Source of the DNA: an uncultured delta proteobacterium
GTDB taxonomy: Bacteria; Desulfobacterota; WTBG01; CAIYCZ01
Assembly (NCBI GenBank): GCA_903924805.1
Contig: CAIYCZ010000542.1
Span: 1-20,785, forward strand
Direction: 5' to 3'
DNA length: 20,785 nucleotides
The position numbers and the translations under genes are program-made. Numbering within the stretch: the stretch's first letter is position 1; every line of letters starts with the position of its first letter. Positions 1 to 6,010 of the stretch are shown here, piece by piece. A model generated the notes under the pieces. That model made no database searches. It was not told the origin of the DNA and saw only the letters and a list, made by a program, of their open reading frames with translations.

Positions 1-522
1 AGCGTCTTTTATCGGGAATCTGAATTTTTCTTCATAGGCAGGAGATCCCTTCTTAAGGTATCGGTCAAAAGCCTCCTGAACACTCTTTACATATCCTTTC
101 TTCAGCAATACCTGCGCAAAATGGGGACGGCCCACCAGGCCACTGACCGCCTCCTGCACTATCTCCTCATAGCTGATGTTAATGCCCAGCGCCTGCAGAT
201 TAAGTACTATTTTGGGATTCCGTTCGGCGCGAGCATCCTGCAGCACCCCGAGACTTTTGTGCAGGCTGCTGTTTCTATAATCAATATAGTATCCCAGGAT
301 ATGCAGCGTGCCCTGTGGAAACTCGGCACTTATCTCAACCCCTGGAACAAGCTCGAGCCCGCTGTGCTCTGCTGCCGCCACAGCTTCTTCTATTCCTTCA
401 ACGGTGTCATGGTCGGTAACGGCAAGCGCCTCAAGGTGTTTTGTTTGTGCATAGCTTACTAAATCAGCCGGAGATAGAGTTCCATCAGAAGCGGTGGTGT
501 GGGTGTGAAGGTCGATAGACAT
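1..522 (-). CDS. PHP-domain phosphoesterase (TrpH/YciV type), 3' end cut by window edge
   Basis: The reverse strand reads from ATG at 522 to the window edge without a stop (174 codons), so the C-terminus is missing. The N-terminus carries the PHP metal-site signature: HTH at residues 6-8, SDG at 12-14, TDHD at 36-39, GVEIS at 61-65. A later GRPHFA (131-136) places it in the TrpH/YciV branch of PHP phosphoesterases. Characterised members of this branch are 5'-3' exoribonucleases or 3',5'-nucleotide bisphosphate (pAp) phosphatases; which activity applies here cannot be read from the sequence. The ribosome binding site is weak (AAGAGA). It lies downstream of sat, a phosphohydrolase gene and a 96-aa gene on the same strand, after a 108-bp gap holding an inverted repeat. 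The family is about 280 aa, so roughly 100 residues are probably outside the window. Confidence 0.88.
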   Translation of the reverse strand, partial: MSIDLHTHTTASDGTLSPADLVSYAQTKHLEALAVTDHDTVEGIEEAVAAAEHSGLELVPGVEISAEFPQGTLHILGYYIDYRNSSLHKSLGVLQDARAERNPKIVLNLQALGINISYEEIVQEAVSGLVGRPHFAQVLLKKGYVKSVQEAFDRYLKKGSPAYEEKFRFPIKDA

Positions 523-562
523 GTATATCTCTTACAATAAGTAAAATTCAGAATAGGTAATG

Positions 563-617
563 AGCTATCAGCCATCAGCTTTCAGCTTAAAGAAGAATAG
601 GCTGAGGGCTGACAGCT
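563..617. repeat. Intergenic inverted repeat built from heptamers
   Basis: Arms at 563-579 and 601-617 are inverted copies matching at 15 of 17 positions around a 21-nt spacer. Each side is made of degenerate 7-bp units: ATCAGCC, ATCAGCT, TTCAGCT on the left and GCTGAGG, GCTGACA, GCTAAAA on the right. It lies between the 96-aa gene and the PHP gene. There is no T-run after the right arm on either strand, so it does not look like a standard terminator. It resembles the small dispersed AGCTATCAGC-type repeats of bacterial genomes; that link is from memory. Confidence 0.65.
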
Positions 618-630
618 AAAAGCTATACTT

Positions 631-921
631 CTAAAGATACCCCAGGTCTTCCAGCCGCTTTTTTATCTTTTCCTCATCTTCCTTGGAATAGACCTCTTCT
701 TCTTTCTGCGTGGCCGGTATGCAGTCTTTTTGTTCCAGCATTTTTATAATGGCATCTGCCTGCTCCTGCGGCGTCTTCTTGACTCCGTAATCCTCGGCAG
801 TTATTACGCACAAACCATTAAGGCCCCGGCTTTGTAACTGCCGGGCAAGAATATCCATGGTCTCTTTAAACTCGGCACCCGTGCTTTGCACAAAGATTAG
901 TGCGGTTTTCTTAGCATTCAT
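631..921 (-). CDS. Unrecognised 96-aa protein in the sat cluster
   Basis: A short gene with a good ribosome binding site (CGGAGG, 8 nt before the ATG at 921), which supports it as real. I do not recognise it confidently. The first half reads like a Rossmann or P-loop beta-alpha-beta unit: strand TALIFV at about 6-11, a loop STGAEFKET where a Walker A might sit but without the GxxGxGK[ST] glycines, helix MDILARQLQSRG, then strand GLCVIT. Residues 47-68 (VKKTPQEQADAIIKMLEQKD) resemble the last helix of APS kinases. The acidic/basic tail ends in EEKIKKRLEDLGYL, a tail style I recall from alkaline-phosphatase-superfamily hydrolases. It could be a degenerate APS-kinase relative or a small accessory protein. 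It is charged, with no signal peptide or membrane segment, so cytoplasmic. It sits 150 bp downstream of the phosphohydrolase gene. Confidence 0.7.
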   Translation of the reverse strand: MNAKKTALIFVQSTGAEFKETMDILARQLQSRGLNGLCVITAEDYGVKKTPQEQADAIIKMLEQKDCIPATQKEEEVYSKEDEEKIKKRLEDLGYL

Positions 922-1002
922 TATGTATCCTCCGTTGATAATGCCGTATAGCGTACTGCGTTAAAGCTCCCTTTATTTTTCTTGATTCTTCCTGGAGTTT
1001 AT

Positions 1003-1030
1003 CCCTGCGAAAGCAGGGGCAGAAATGACG
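1003..1030. repeat. dRS3-like palindromic repeat (CCCTGC-GAAA-GCAGGG)
   Basis: A perfect 6-bp stem (1003-1008 with 1013-1018) closes a GAAA loop and is followed by GGCAGAAATGACG. The layout copies the widespread repeat in which a TGCGAAAGCA palindrome lies next to a GTCATT-type edge, as in Neisseria dRS3 and look-alikes in other phyla. Just beyond, 1046-1062 contains the direct repeat ATCTGCGCCTATCTGCGTC, another motif often seen as genomic clutter. There is no T-run, so a terminator call is not supported. Confidence 0.55.
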
Positions 1031-1070
1031 CTTGAAATCTTAACAATCTGCGCCTATCTGCGTCCAGTAA

Positions 1071-2462
1071 TTATTTTATCACTTTCCCTTCCATATCCTG
1101 CGGCACCGTGATTCCGAATTTAGTAAGCACGGTGGGGGCAATGTCAACTATGTTAAGATTGGTGCGAAGATGGTCAGAACTGCCGAGGGAATCAGCAGGG
1201 TCAAACAGAATGACTATTCCATCTTCAGCATGGTTTGCATCATCAGGGCCGGTATCATTTTCAAAGGTGTGGATTCTGTTTAATCCGATGCTTCCCACTG
1301 AGCGCCAGTCAAGGTTACCCAAATAGACGATGAGATCCGGCGGGACCCCGTTTGTTTCAGCATATACCTCCTCGGGCTTAAAAACTTTGGTGCCGATAGT
1401 ATTTCCTTTTTCATCGGTCAGTGCTTCCAGTTTTGCTTTCAGCTCATCCCTGACCCGGTGATAGTCCTTCTGCGGTATGATTCCCTGCGGCTCCCGTCCT
1501 TCCACATTGAGAAATATGCGGGAGTAATACCCGCCTTCGCCCCAGGCTTTGGTATGGTTCCAGTCAATTTTTGTCTTTCCTATGGGAACCACTCCCGGCG
1601 GCTTGTCAGCAATGCTGAGATACCCTTCGCGGATCAGCCACTCATTAATGCATATCCCTCCCTGCATGGTTTTGGCACCATGATCAGATACCACGAACAC
1701 CGCGGTCCTGCTATCCATGCGGTCAAGGATTTCGCCAATCTTTCCGTCAATAAATTTATAGTAATCACGAATGCAATACGCCAGGGGATTTCCCGGTACA
1801 TGTTTGGGGTGAGAGGGGTCAGAGAATTTCCAGAATCCATGATGTATGCGGTCTATGCCCATTTCTACCATCATGGCAAAATCCCACGGCTTGGTATCAA
1901 GAAAATGGGAAAAGAGCCTGAAACGCCGTTCCGTCATCTCATAAATCTGCTGCAACAGCCGCTCCTTCTCCTCGGTCCGGAAATCTTCTACATCAAGGAT
2001 ATATTCACCGACCCGCTCCTTTATTTCATTTTTGAGCTCGGGCGGATAGGTATACTGGCTTGATGTGTCGGGGGTCAGAAAGCAGCTCACCATAAGCCCG
2101 TTTACTGGTTTTGGCGGATAGGTCTGAGGGATACCCAGGAGAATAACTTTCTTATCGTGCCGGGAGAGAATATCCCACAGCGTATCTTCTTTTATTGCTT
2201 TTGAGGTTGCAAAGCTCAACCCGTCATAGGAATAATCCGAACGGTTGCGGAATCCGTAACAGCCAAGCTTTCCCGGGCTTTTACTGGTCATCATGCATGA
2301 CCAGGCAGGGATGGTGATAGGAGGGGTGCAGCTGCGCAGACGCCCGTAGATCCCCCTGTCCATGAGCCCGGAAAGAACGGGAAGCTCTTCCTTCCATCGC
2401 TCAAAAACAAGCTGAGGGGTGGCACAATCCAGTCCAAAAATGATTACTTTTTTCGCTGACAT
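1071..2462 (-). CDS. Alkaline-phosphatase-superfamily phosphohydrolase (COG3379-type phosphodiesterase/nucleotide pyrophosphatase)
   Basis: A 463-aa cytoplasmic-looking hydrolase without a signal peptide. The two-metal site of the superfamily is visible: D12 in IIFGLDCATP, the nucleophile T50 in TPPITIPAW, D204 and H208 in GIDRIHHGFW, D260-H261 in VVSDHGAKTMQGG, and a late H411 in DDANHAEDG. The chain ends soon after DIAPTVLTKFG...DMEGKVI, the usual end of the fold. These enzymes hydrolyse phosphodiester or related bonds; the substrate is unknown. Translation starts at ATG 2462 after GAGAGGAATA. It lies 37 bp downstream of sat and is surely co-transcribed, which makes a role with an adenylylated or sulfated nucleotide plausible but unproven. 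A long open frame on the opposite strand (1458-2063) is a shadow. Confidence 0.9.
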   Translation of the reverse strand: MSAKKVIIFGLDCATPQLVFERWKEELPVLSGLMDRGIYGRLRSCTPPITIPAWSCMMTSKSPGKLGCYGFRNRSDYSYDGLSFATSKAIKEDTLWDILSRHDKKVILLGIPQTYPPKPVNGLMVSCFLTPDTSSQYTYPPELKNEIKERVGEYILDVEDFRTEEKERLLQQIYEMTERRFRLFSHFLDTKPWDFAMMVEMGIDRIHHGFWKFSDPSHPKHVPGNPLAYCIRDYYKFIDGKIGEILDRMDSRTAVFVVSDHGAKTMQGGICINEWLIREGYLSIADKPPGVVPIGKTKIDWNHTKAWGEGGYYSRIFLNVEGREPQGIIPQKDYHRVRDELKAKLEALTDEKGNTIGTKVFKPEEVYAETNGVPPDLIVYLGNLDWRSVGSIGLNRIHTFENDTGPDDANHAEDGIVILFDPADSLGSSDHLRTNLNIVDIAPTVLTKFGITVPQDMEGKVIK

Positions 2463-2499
2463 TATTCCTCTCCCGAAAAAGCACTGGTATCGATCATGA

Positions 2500-3657
2500 T
2501 TAATCCGCTTCTTTCATCTGCTTGATCAAAATCTCTGCGACTTCCGGCCGGGTGAACTCCATGGGCGGCACCTCACCCTTCTGCAGCATTTCCCGCACTT
2601 TTGTGCCGCTTAGAAACACGTGGTGCTGAGAATCGTGAGGACAGGTTTTGCTGGAAGCCATTCCCTCACAGGTTCTGCAGTAAAAGGTGTGATCAAAGAA
2701 CAGCGGCGTAATTCCTATCTCTTCAGGATCAAATTCGTCAAAGATGTAATGGGCATCATAGGTGCCGTAATAATTTCCAACCCCGGCATGATCCCGTCCG
2801 ACAATAAAATGGGTGCAGCCATAGTTCTTTCTCGCAAGAGCATGGAAAATTGCCTCGCGCGGTCCGGCATAGCGCATGGCTGCAGGAAAGATAGAAAGGA
2901 CACAGCGGGTTTTTGGATAGTACTTTTCAAGCAGCACCTCGTAACATGCCATCCTCACCGGTCCCGGGATATCGTCCTTTTTGGTGTCACCCAGCAGGGG
3001 ATGAATCAGCAGCGCATCTACGGTTTCCAGTGCGCATTTTTGTATATATTCGTGGGCACGGTGAATGGGGTTGCGCGTCTGGAAGGCAACGACCCGCTTC
3101 CATCCCCGGTGTTTAAAGAGATAGCGCGTTTCCTGCGGGTCTAACCGGTAGTTTCCAAAATCTTCATACACCGGTCTGCGCAGGAGGCTGATTTTGCCTC
3201 CCAGAAGCACCGCGCCGATAGATTTCAGGTAGTGCACTCCCGGGTGATTTTCATCGCTGGTTCGCAGAACCTGCTTTGCCTCATTCTCTTTGTCAAATAC
3301 AAATTTTTCCTCCAGGTGCAGTACGGCCAGGAGTTCATCCTGTCCATCAATCAGTGCAACGTCAGTTCCCTCTTTGAGGCGCTCGGCGTTCTTTCCGTCA
3401 ATACTGAGGGTTATGGGAATAGACCAGGGCAGCCCGTTTGCTAATCGCATGAGATCAACCACATTCAGGTAATCCTGTCTGGCCATAAACCCCTCAAGCG
3501 GGCTGAGCGCTCCGGTAGCAATCATTTCCAGGTCAGACAGCTCCCGGGAGTTCAGCTTCACCCGTTCCAGCCCTCCCGCCTTTTTTTCCAGTCTTTGTTT
3601 TTCTTCGCCTTCGACTATCCGGTTTATCAACGTACCACCATGAGGTTCTATAGGCAT
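2500..3657 (-). CDS. sat: Sulfate adenylyltransferase (ATP sulfurylase)
   Basis: A 385-aa enzyme that forms adenosine 5'-phosphosulfate (APS) and pyrophosphate from ATP and sulfate, or runs in reverse in sulfur oxidisers. The catalytic signature QTRNPIHRAHEY is at 193-204 with the HxxH histidines 199 and 202, and the second ATP-site loop GRDHAGVGNYYG is at 287-298. A cysteine cluster (C327, C330, C339 with nearby H341) matches the zinc-binding loop of the single-polypeptide bacterial/archaeal Sat. The C-terminus (SGTKVREMLQKGE...RPEVAEIL) is typical, and there is no fused APS kinase domain. The start at 3657 has a strong AAAGGAGGA site three bases upstream. It is the first gene of the minus-strand cluster. 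No aprAB or dsr genes are in view, so assimilation, sulfation and dissimilation cannot be separated. Confidence 0.96.
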   Translation of the reverse strand: MPIEPHGGTLINRIVEGEEKQRLEKKAGGLERVKLNSRELSDLEMIATGALSPLEGFMARQDYLNVVDLMRLANGLPWSIPITLSIDGKNAERLKEGTDVALIDGQDELLAVLHLEEKFVFDKENEAKQVLRTSDENHPGVHYLKSIGAVLLGGKISLLRRPVYEDFGNYRLDPQETRYLFKHRGWKRVVAFQTRNPIHRAHEYIQKCALETVDALLIHPLLGDTKKDDIPGPVRMACYEVLLEKYYPKTRCVLSIFPAAMRYAGPREAIFHALARKNYGCTHFIVGRDHAGVGNYYGTYDAHYIFDEFDPEEIGITPLFFDHTFYCRTCEGMASSKTCPHDSQHHVFLSGTKVREMLQKGEVPPMEFTRPEVAEILIKQMKEAD

Positions 3658-3691
3658 GTCTCCTCCTTTAACAATTCATAGATTGTTTTTA

Positions 3692-3721
3692 GCCGTTTCG
3701 CTCTCAGTCGCAATAAACGGC
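3692..3721 (-). promoter_or_regulatory. Hairpin in the sat 5' leader
   Basis: GCCGTTT (3692-3698) and AAACGGC (3715-3721) form a perfect 7-bp stem in the transcribed leader about 25 nt upstream of the sat ribosome binding site. A second possible stem, AAAAGCT/AGCTTTT (3779-3785 with 3799-3805), lies further upstream in the same leader. Neither has a clear downstream U-run on the sat strand, so a terminator is not supported. A regulatory leader is possible but unproven; I recognise no known riboswitch core. Confidence 0.35.
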
Positions 3722-3838
3722 AAATATATTAATTTAATACTATTGATTGGGATTTCCAATTAGAAATAACTGGCAGGTAAAAGCTGGAACCCGGTGGAAG
3801 CTTTTTTAGTGGTTATGTCTTTTACCTCAGTAGTATTA

Positions 3839-3866
3839 ATTATAACATTATGAAGTTTATTTGCAA
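3839..3866 (-). promoter_or_regulatory. Predicted sigma-70-like promoter for sat
   Basis: On the minus strand, TTGCAA (3866-3861) is separated by 16 nt from a perfect TATAAT (3844-3839), which is preceded by TG plus one base, an extended -10. Transcription would begin near 3832, giving a leader of about 175 nt before the sat ATG. An overlapping weaker candidate is TTGACT (3882-3877) with TAAACT (3859-3854) at 17 nt. Confidence 0.6.
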
Positions 3867-3921
3867 ATCTCATATAAGTCAATGATTTTCCCTGAAACAG
3901 AAACATGCCCCGGCTCGGGCA

Positions 3922-4070
3922 GGGGAATTGCAGGACTTTCCCCAAAAATTGTAGGAGGCAAAGATAAGCAATGCGCCAGTCTGCCGCTTCTGTGTCCTTC
4001 CCTTTCCTTGCTGTCATGCCATGTGCCGGATTTCTATGGGGAATTTTTGGGGAAAGTCCTGGGGGAATTG
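3922..4070. mobile_element. MITE-like element with perfect 20-bp terminal inverted repeats and 9-bp flanking direct repeat
   Basis: The sequence 3931-3950 (starting CAGGACTTTCCCC) is the exact reverse complement of 4042-4061 (ending GGGGAAAGTCCTG), 20 of 20 positions. The directly abutting flanks are identical: GGGGAATTG at 3922-3930 and again at 4062-4070, as expected of a 9-bp target-site duplication. The element proper is 131 bp, too small for a transposase, so it would be non-autonomous and moved in trans. It lies between the sat and gspE promoters, its right flank ending 3 bp before the gspE -35. The transposase family is not identifiable. A purely structural hairpin is possible, but the abutting direct repeats favour insertion. 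Confidence 0.6.
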
Positions 4071-4073
4071 ACC

Positions 4074-4103
4074 TTGACTCTGCGCGACCCCGTGTGATAT
4101 AAA
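4074..4103 (+). promoter_or_regulatory. Predicted sigma-70-like promoter for the T2SS operon
   Basis: TTGACT (4074-4079) and TATAAA (4098-4103) are 18 nt apart, and TGA directly precedes the -10 hexamer as an extended -10. Transcription would start near 4110, within the palindrome ATTAAATATTTAAT (4109-4122), leaving an AT-rich leader of about 130 nt before gspE. A second TTGACC (4068-4073) overlaps the direct repeat of the adjacent MITE-like element. Confidence 0.55.
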
Positions 4104-4241
4104 AAATTATTAAATATTTAATGGTTAGTTTTCTGAAATTAAAGCAATTTTTGCCTGTTTTATGAAACCCATCTGCCCTTAATCGGTTACTAATTTTTAG
4201 AGCACCAGACAACTTATATTCTCGATAAAAAACCAAAACCT

Positions 4242-5942
4242 ATGACGTTTGTTCCACATACCTTATCAGACATACTTCTCGCCACGGAAAAATTAACACC
4301 TGACATACTGAAGACGGTGTTCGGCGATGAAGGCGATCCGCCCAAGCAGGTCTGTCAGCGATTGGTTGATATGGGGTTTATCTCAGAGGAAGACCTGTTA
4401 AAGACCCTCGGTCGCCATTTCGGGATTTCTTGCATCTCCTTAAAAAATTATTCCGGCAAGACACTGTTCATTGAAAGCCTGTCTGCAAAGTTTATGAAAC
4501 AGGCAAAGTTTGTCCCGCTGGAATTAAAAGATACTACCCTGTCAATAGCAATCACTGATCCTTTTAATGATTCCACCCTTGAAGCGATACGGATGTCCAC
4601 TGGATATGATCTGGAAATATGCCTTGCCAAGGAAAATGAAATCCTTGATACCATTGACCGCCTGTTCAGCACTGAAACGTCATCAATGGACAGAATTATC
4701 GAAAACATTGGCAAGGACGAAAAAGGAGAGTTCTCTCTGGAAGACGACAATGTTGATCATCTGAAAGACCTTGCATCAGAGGCACCGGTCATCCGGCTGG
4801 TAAACCTCATCATCTCCCGTGCCATCGAGCTGCAGGCAAGCGACATCCACTTTGAGCCGTTTGAAGGAAGTTTTAAGGTTCGCTACCGGATTGACGGCAT
4901 CCTCCATGATATGGAATCACCCCCCAAGAGTCTGCAGGCAGCAGTTATTTCCCGCATCAAAATCATGTCTAAACTGAACATTGCAGAGCGGCGCCTCCCG
5001 CAGGACGGGAGAATCATGCTGCGTGTCATGGGTAAAGAGATAGACTTCCGCGTGTCTACCATTCCGACGCTGTTCGGCGAAAGCGTGGTGATGCGCATCC
5101 TTGACCGGGAGAGCATCATCCTTGACCTCGAGCATCTGGGGTTTCCACGGGACAGCCTTGCCTGTTTTGAAGACCTCATAATGCGCCCCTACGGGATCAT
5201 ACTGGTAACCGGCCCTACCGGCAGCGGCAAGACCACAACCCTGTACAGCGCATTGAATAAAATAAATTCACCCGATAAAAAAATCATCACGGTTGAAGAC
5301 CCGGTGGAATATCAGCTTCACGGTATAAATCAGATTCATGTAAAGCCCGCCATCGGCCTTACGTTTGCGCACTGCCTGAGGTCAATTCTGCGTCAGGACC
5401 CTGATGTAATTATGATCGGTGAAATCCGCGATGCGGAAACTGCCGAGATTGCCATCCACGCAGCGCTCACCGGCCATTTAGTGTTCAGCACCCTGCACAC
5501 CAATGACGCGGCCGGCGCCATAACCCGGCTGCTTGAAATGGGGATGGAAAATTATCTGATATCTTCAAGCATGCTGGGCATAATGGCGCAGCGTCTGGTG
5601 CGTGTCGTATGCCCGCACTGCCAGGAAGAATATCTGCCGGACCTTGGCATGCTCCAGGAAATGGAGATCACATCCGAAGCATTGAGAACTATCCGGGTGG
5701 TCAAAGGCACCGGGTGCGAAATATGTGCCCACACCGGTTATAAAGGCAGAAGCGGAATATATGAACTCCTGCCGGTCAGTGATGAAATCCGCCAGTTGAT
5801 TCTTTCCCGTGCAGACAGCAAAACAATCAAAGAAAAGGGCCGGAGCCTCGGGATGAAAACCCTGAGAGAGGCGGGATGGTCAAAGGTGCAGAACCATATC
5901 ACCACCATTTCTGAAGTGCTGAGAGTGACACAGGTCGAGTAA
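4242..5942 (+). CDS. gspE: Type II secretion ATPase GspE
   Basis: A 566-aa hexameric cytoplasmic ATPase that powers pseudopilus assembly. An N-terminal T2SSE_N/MshEN-like domain (about 30-140) precedes the ATPase core: Walker A GPTGSGKT at 324-331, Asp box ITVEDPVEYQ near 349-358, Walker B region DPDVIMIGEIRD at 386-397, His box STLHTND at 416-422. The tetracysteine zinc motif characteristic of GspE/PilB is present as C457-x2-C460 and C492-x2-C495. Length and layout are normal for the family. The ATG at 4242 has no clear Shine-Dalgarno, as with several genes in this operon. It is first in the T2SS operon, ahead of gspF. PilB is the alternative identity, but the downstream gspG, gspK and gspD genes favour T2SS. 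Confidence 0.94.
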   Translation: MTFVPHTLSDILLATEKLTPDILKTVFGDEGDPPKQVCQRLVDMGFISEEDLLKTLGRHFGISCISLKNYSGKTLFIESLSAKFMKQAKFVPLELKDTTLSIAITDPFNDSTLEAIRMSTGYDLEICLAKENEILDTIDRLFSTETSSMDRIIENIGKDEKGEFSLEDDNVDHLKDLASEAPVIRLVNLIISRAIELQASDIHFEPFEGSFKVRYRIDGILHDMESPPKSLQAAVISRIKIMSKLNIAERRLPQDGRIMLRVMGKEIDFRVSTIPTLFGESVVMRILDRESIILDLEHLGFPRDSLACFEDLIMRPYGIILVTGPTGSGKTTTLYSALNKINSPDKKIITVEDPVEYQLHGINQIHVKPAIGLTFAHCLRSILRQDPDVIMIGEIRDAETAEIAIHAALTGHLVFSTLHTNDAAGAITRLLEMGMENYLISSSMLGIMAQRLVRVVCPHCQEEYLPDLGMLQEMEITSEALRTIRVVKGTGCEICAHTGYKGRSGIYELLPVSDEIRQLILSRADSKTIKEKGRSLGMKTLREAGWSKVQNHITTISEVLRVTQVE

Positions 5943-6010
5943 GTGCTCCGGTCATTTATCTAACAGGTTAGTAAAAAAGTTGTTTTTCCCTTTTTCTCCC
6001 GTTTATAACC

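Larger units (their letters stand above)
3658..4241. other. Divergent intergenic region between sat and gspE
   Basis: A 584-bp stretch with no supportable gene. It contains the sat leader (about 3658-3832) with two hairpins, the sat promoter (3839-3866), a MITE-like element (3931-4061) with flanking direct repeats, the gspE promoter (4074-4103) and an AT-rich gspE leader. That leader includes the palindrome ATTAAATATTTAAT (4109-4122) at about the expected transcription start. Two open frames here (minus 3760-4236 and plus 3861-4097) cross the repeat element and promoters, lack ribosome binding sites and resemble no protein known to me. Confidence 0.8.

Noticed and set aside
1458..2063. Plus-strand open frame of 201 codons inside the phosphohydrolase gene
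   Set aside because: Antisense to a gene with clear catalytic motifs; no recognisable protein features.
2620..3144. Plus-strand open frame of 174 codons inside sat
   Set aside because: Antisense to the conserved catalytic region of ATP sulfurylase, with no features of its own.
3771..3785. Possible sigma-54 promoter (TGGCAGG followed by GC)
   Set aside because: The GG and GC elements are one base too close for a -24/-12 promoter.
3779..3805. Intrinsic terminator from the AAAAGCT/AGCTTTT stem
   Set aside because: The stem is AT-rich with a 13-nt loop and the T-run is part of the stem; too weak to call.
3760..4236. Minus-strand open frame of 158 codons upstream of sat
   Set aside because: It spans the MITE-like element and both promoters, has no ribosome binding site, and its translation looks like read-through of repeat sequence.
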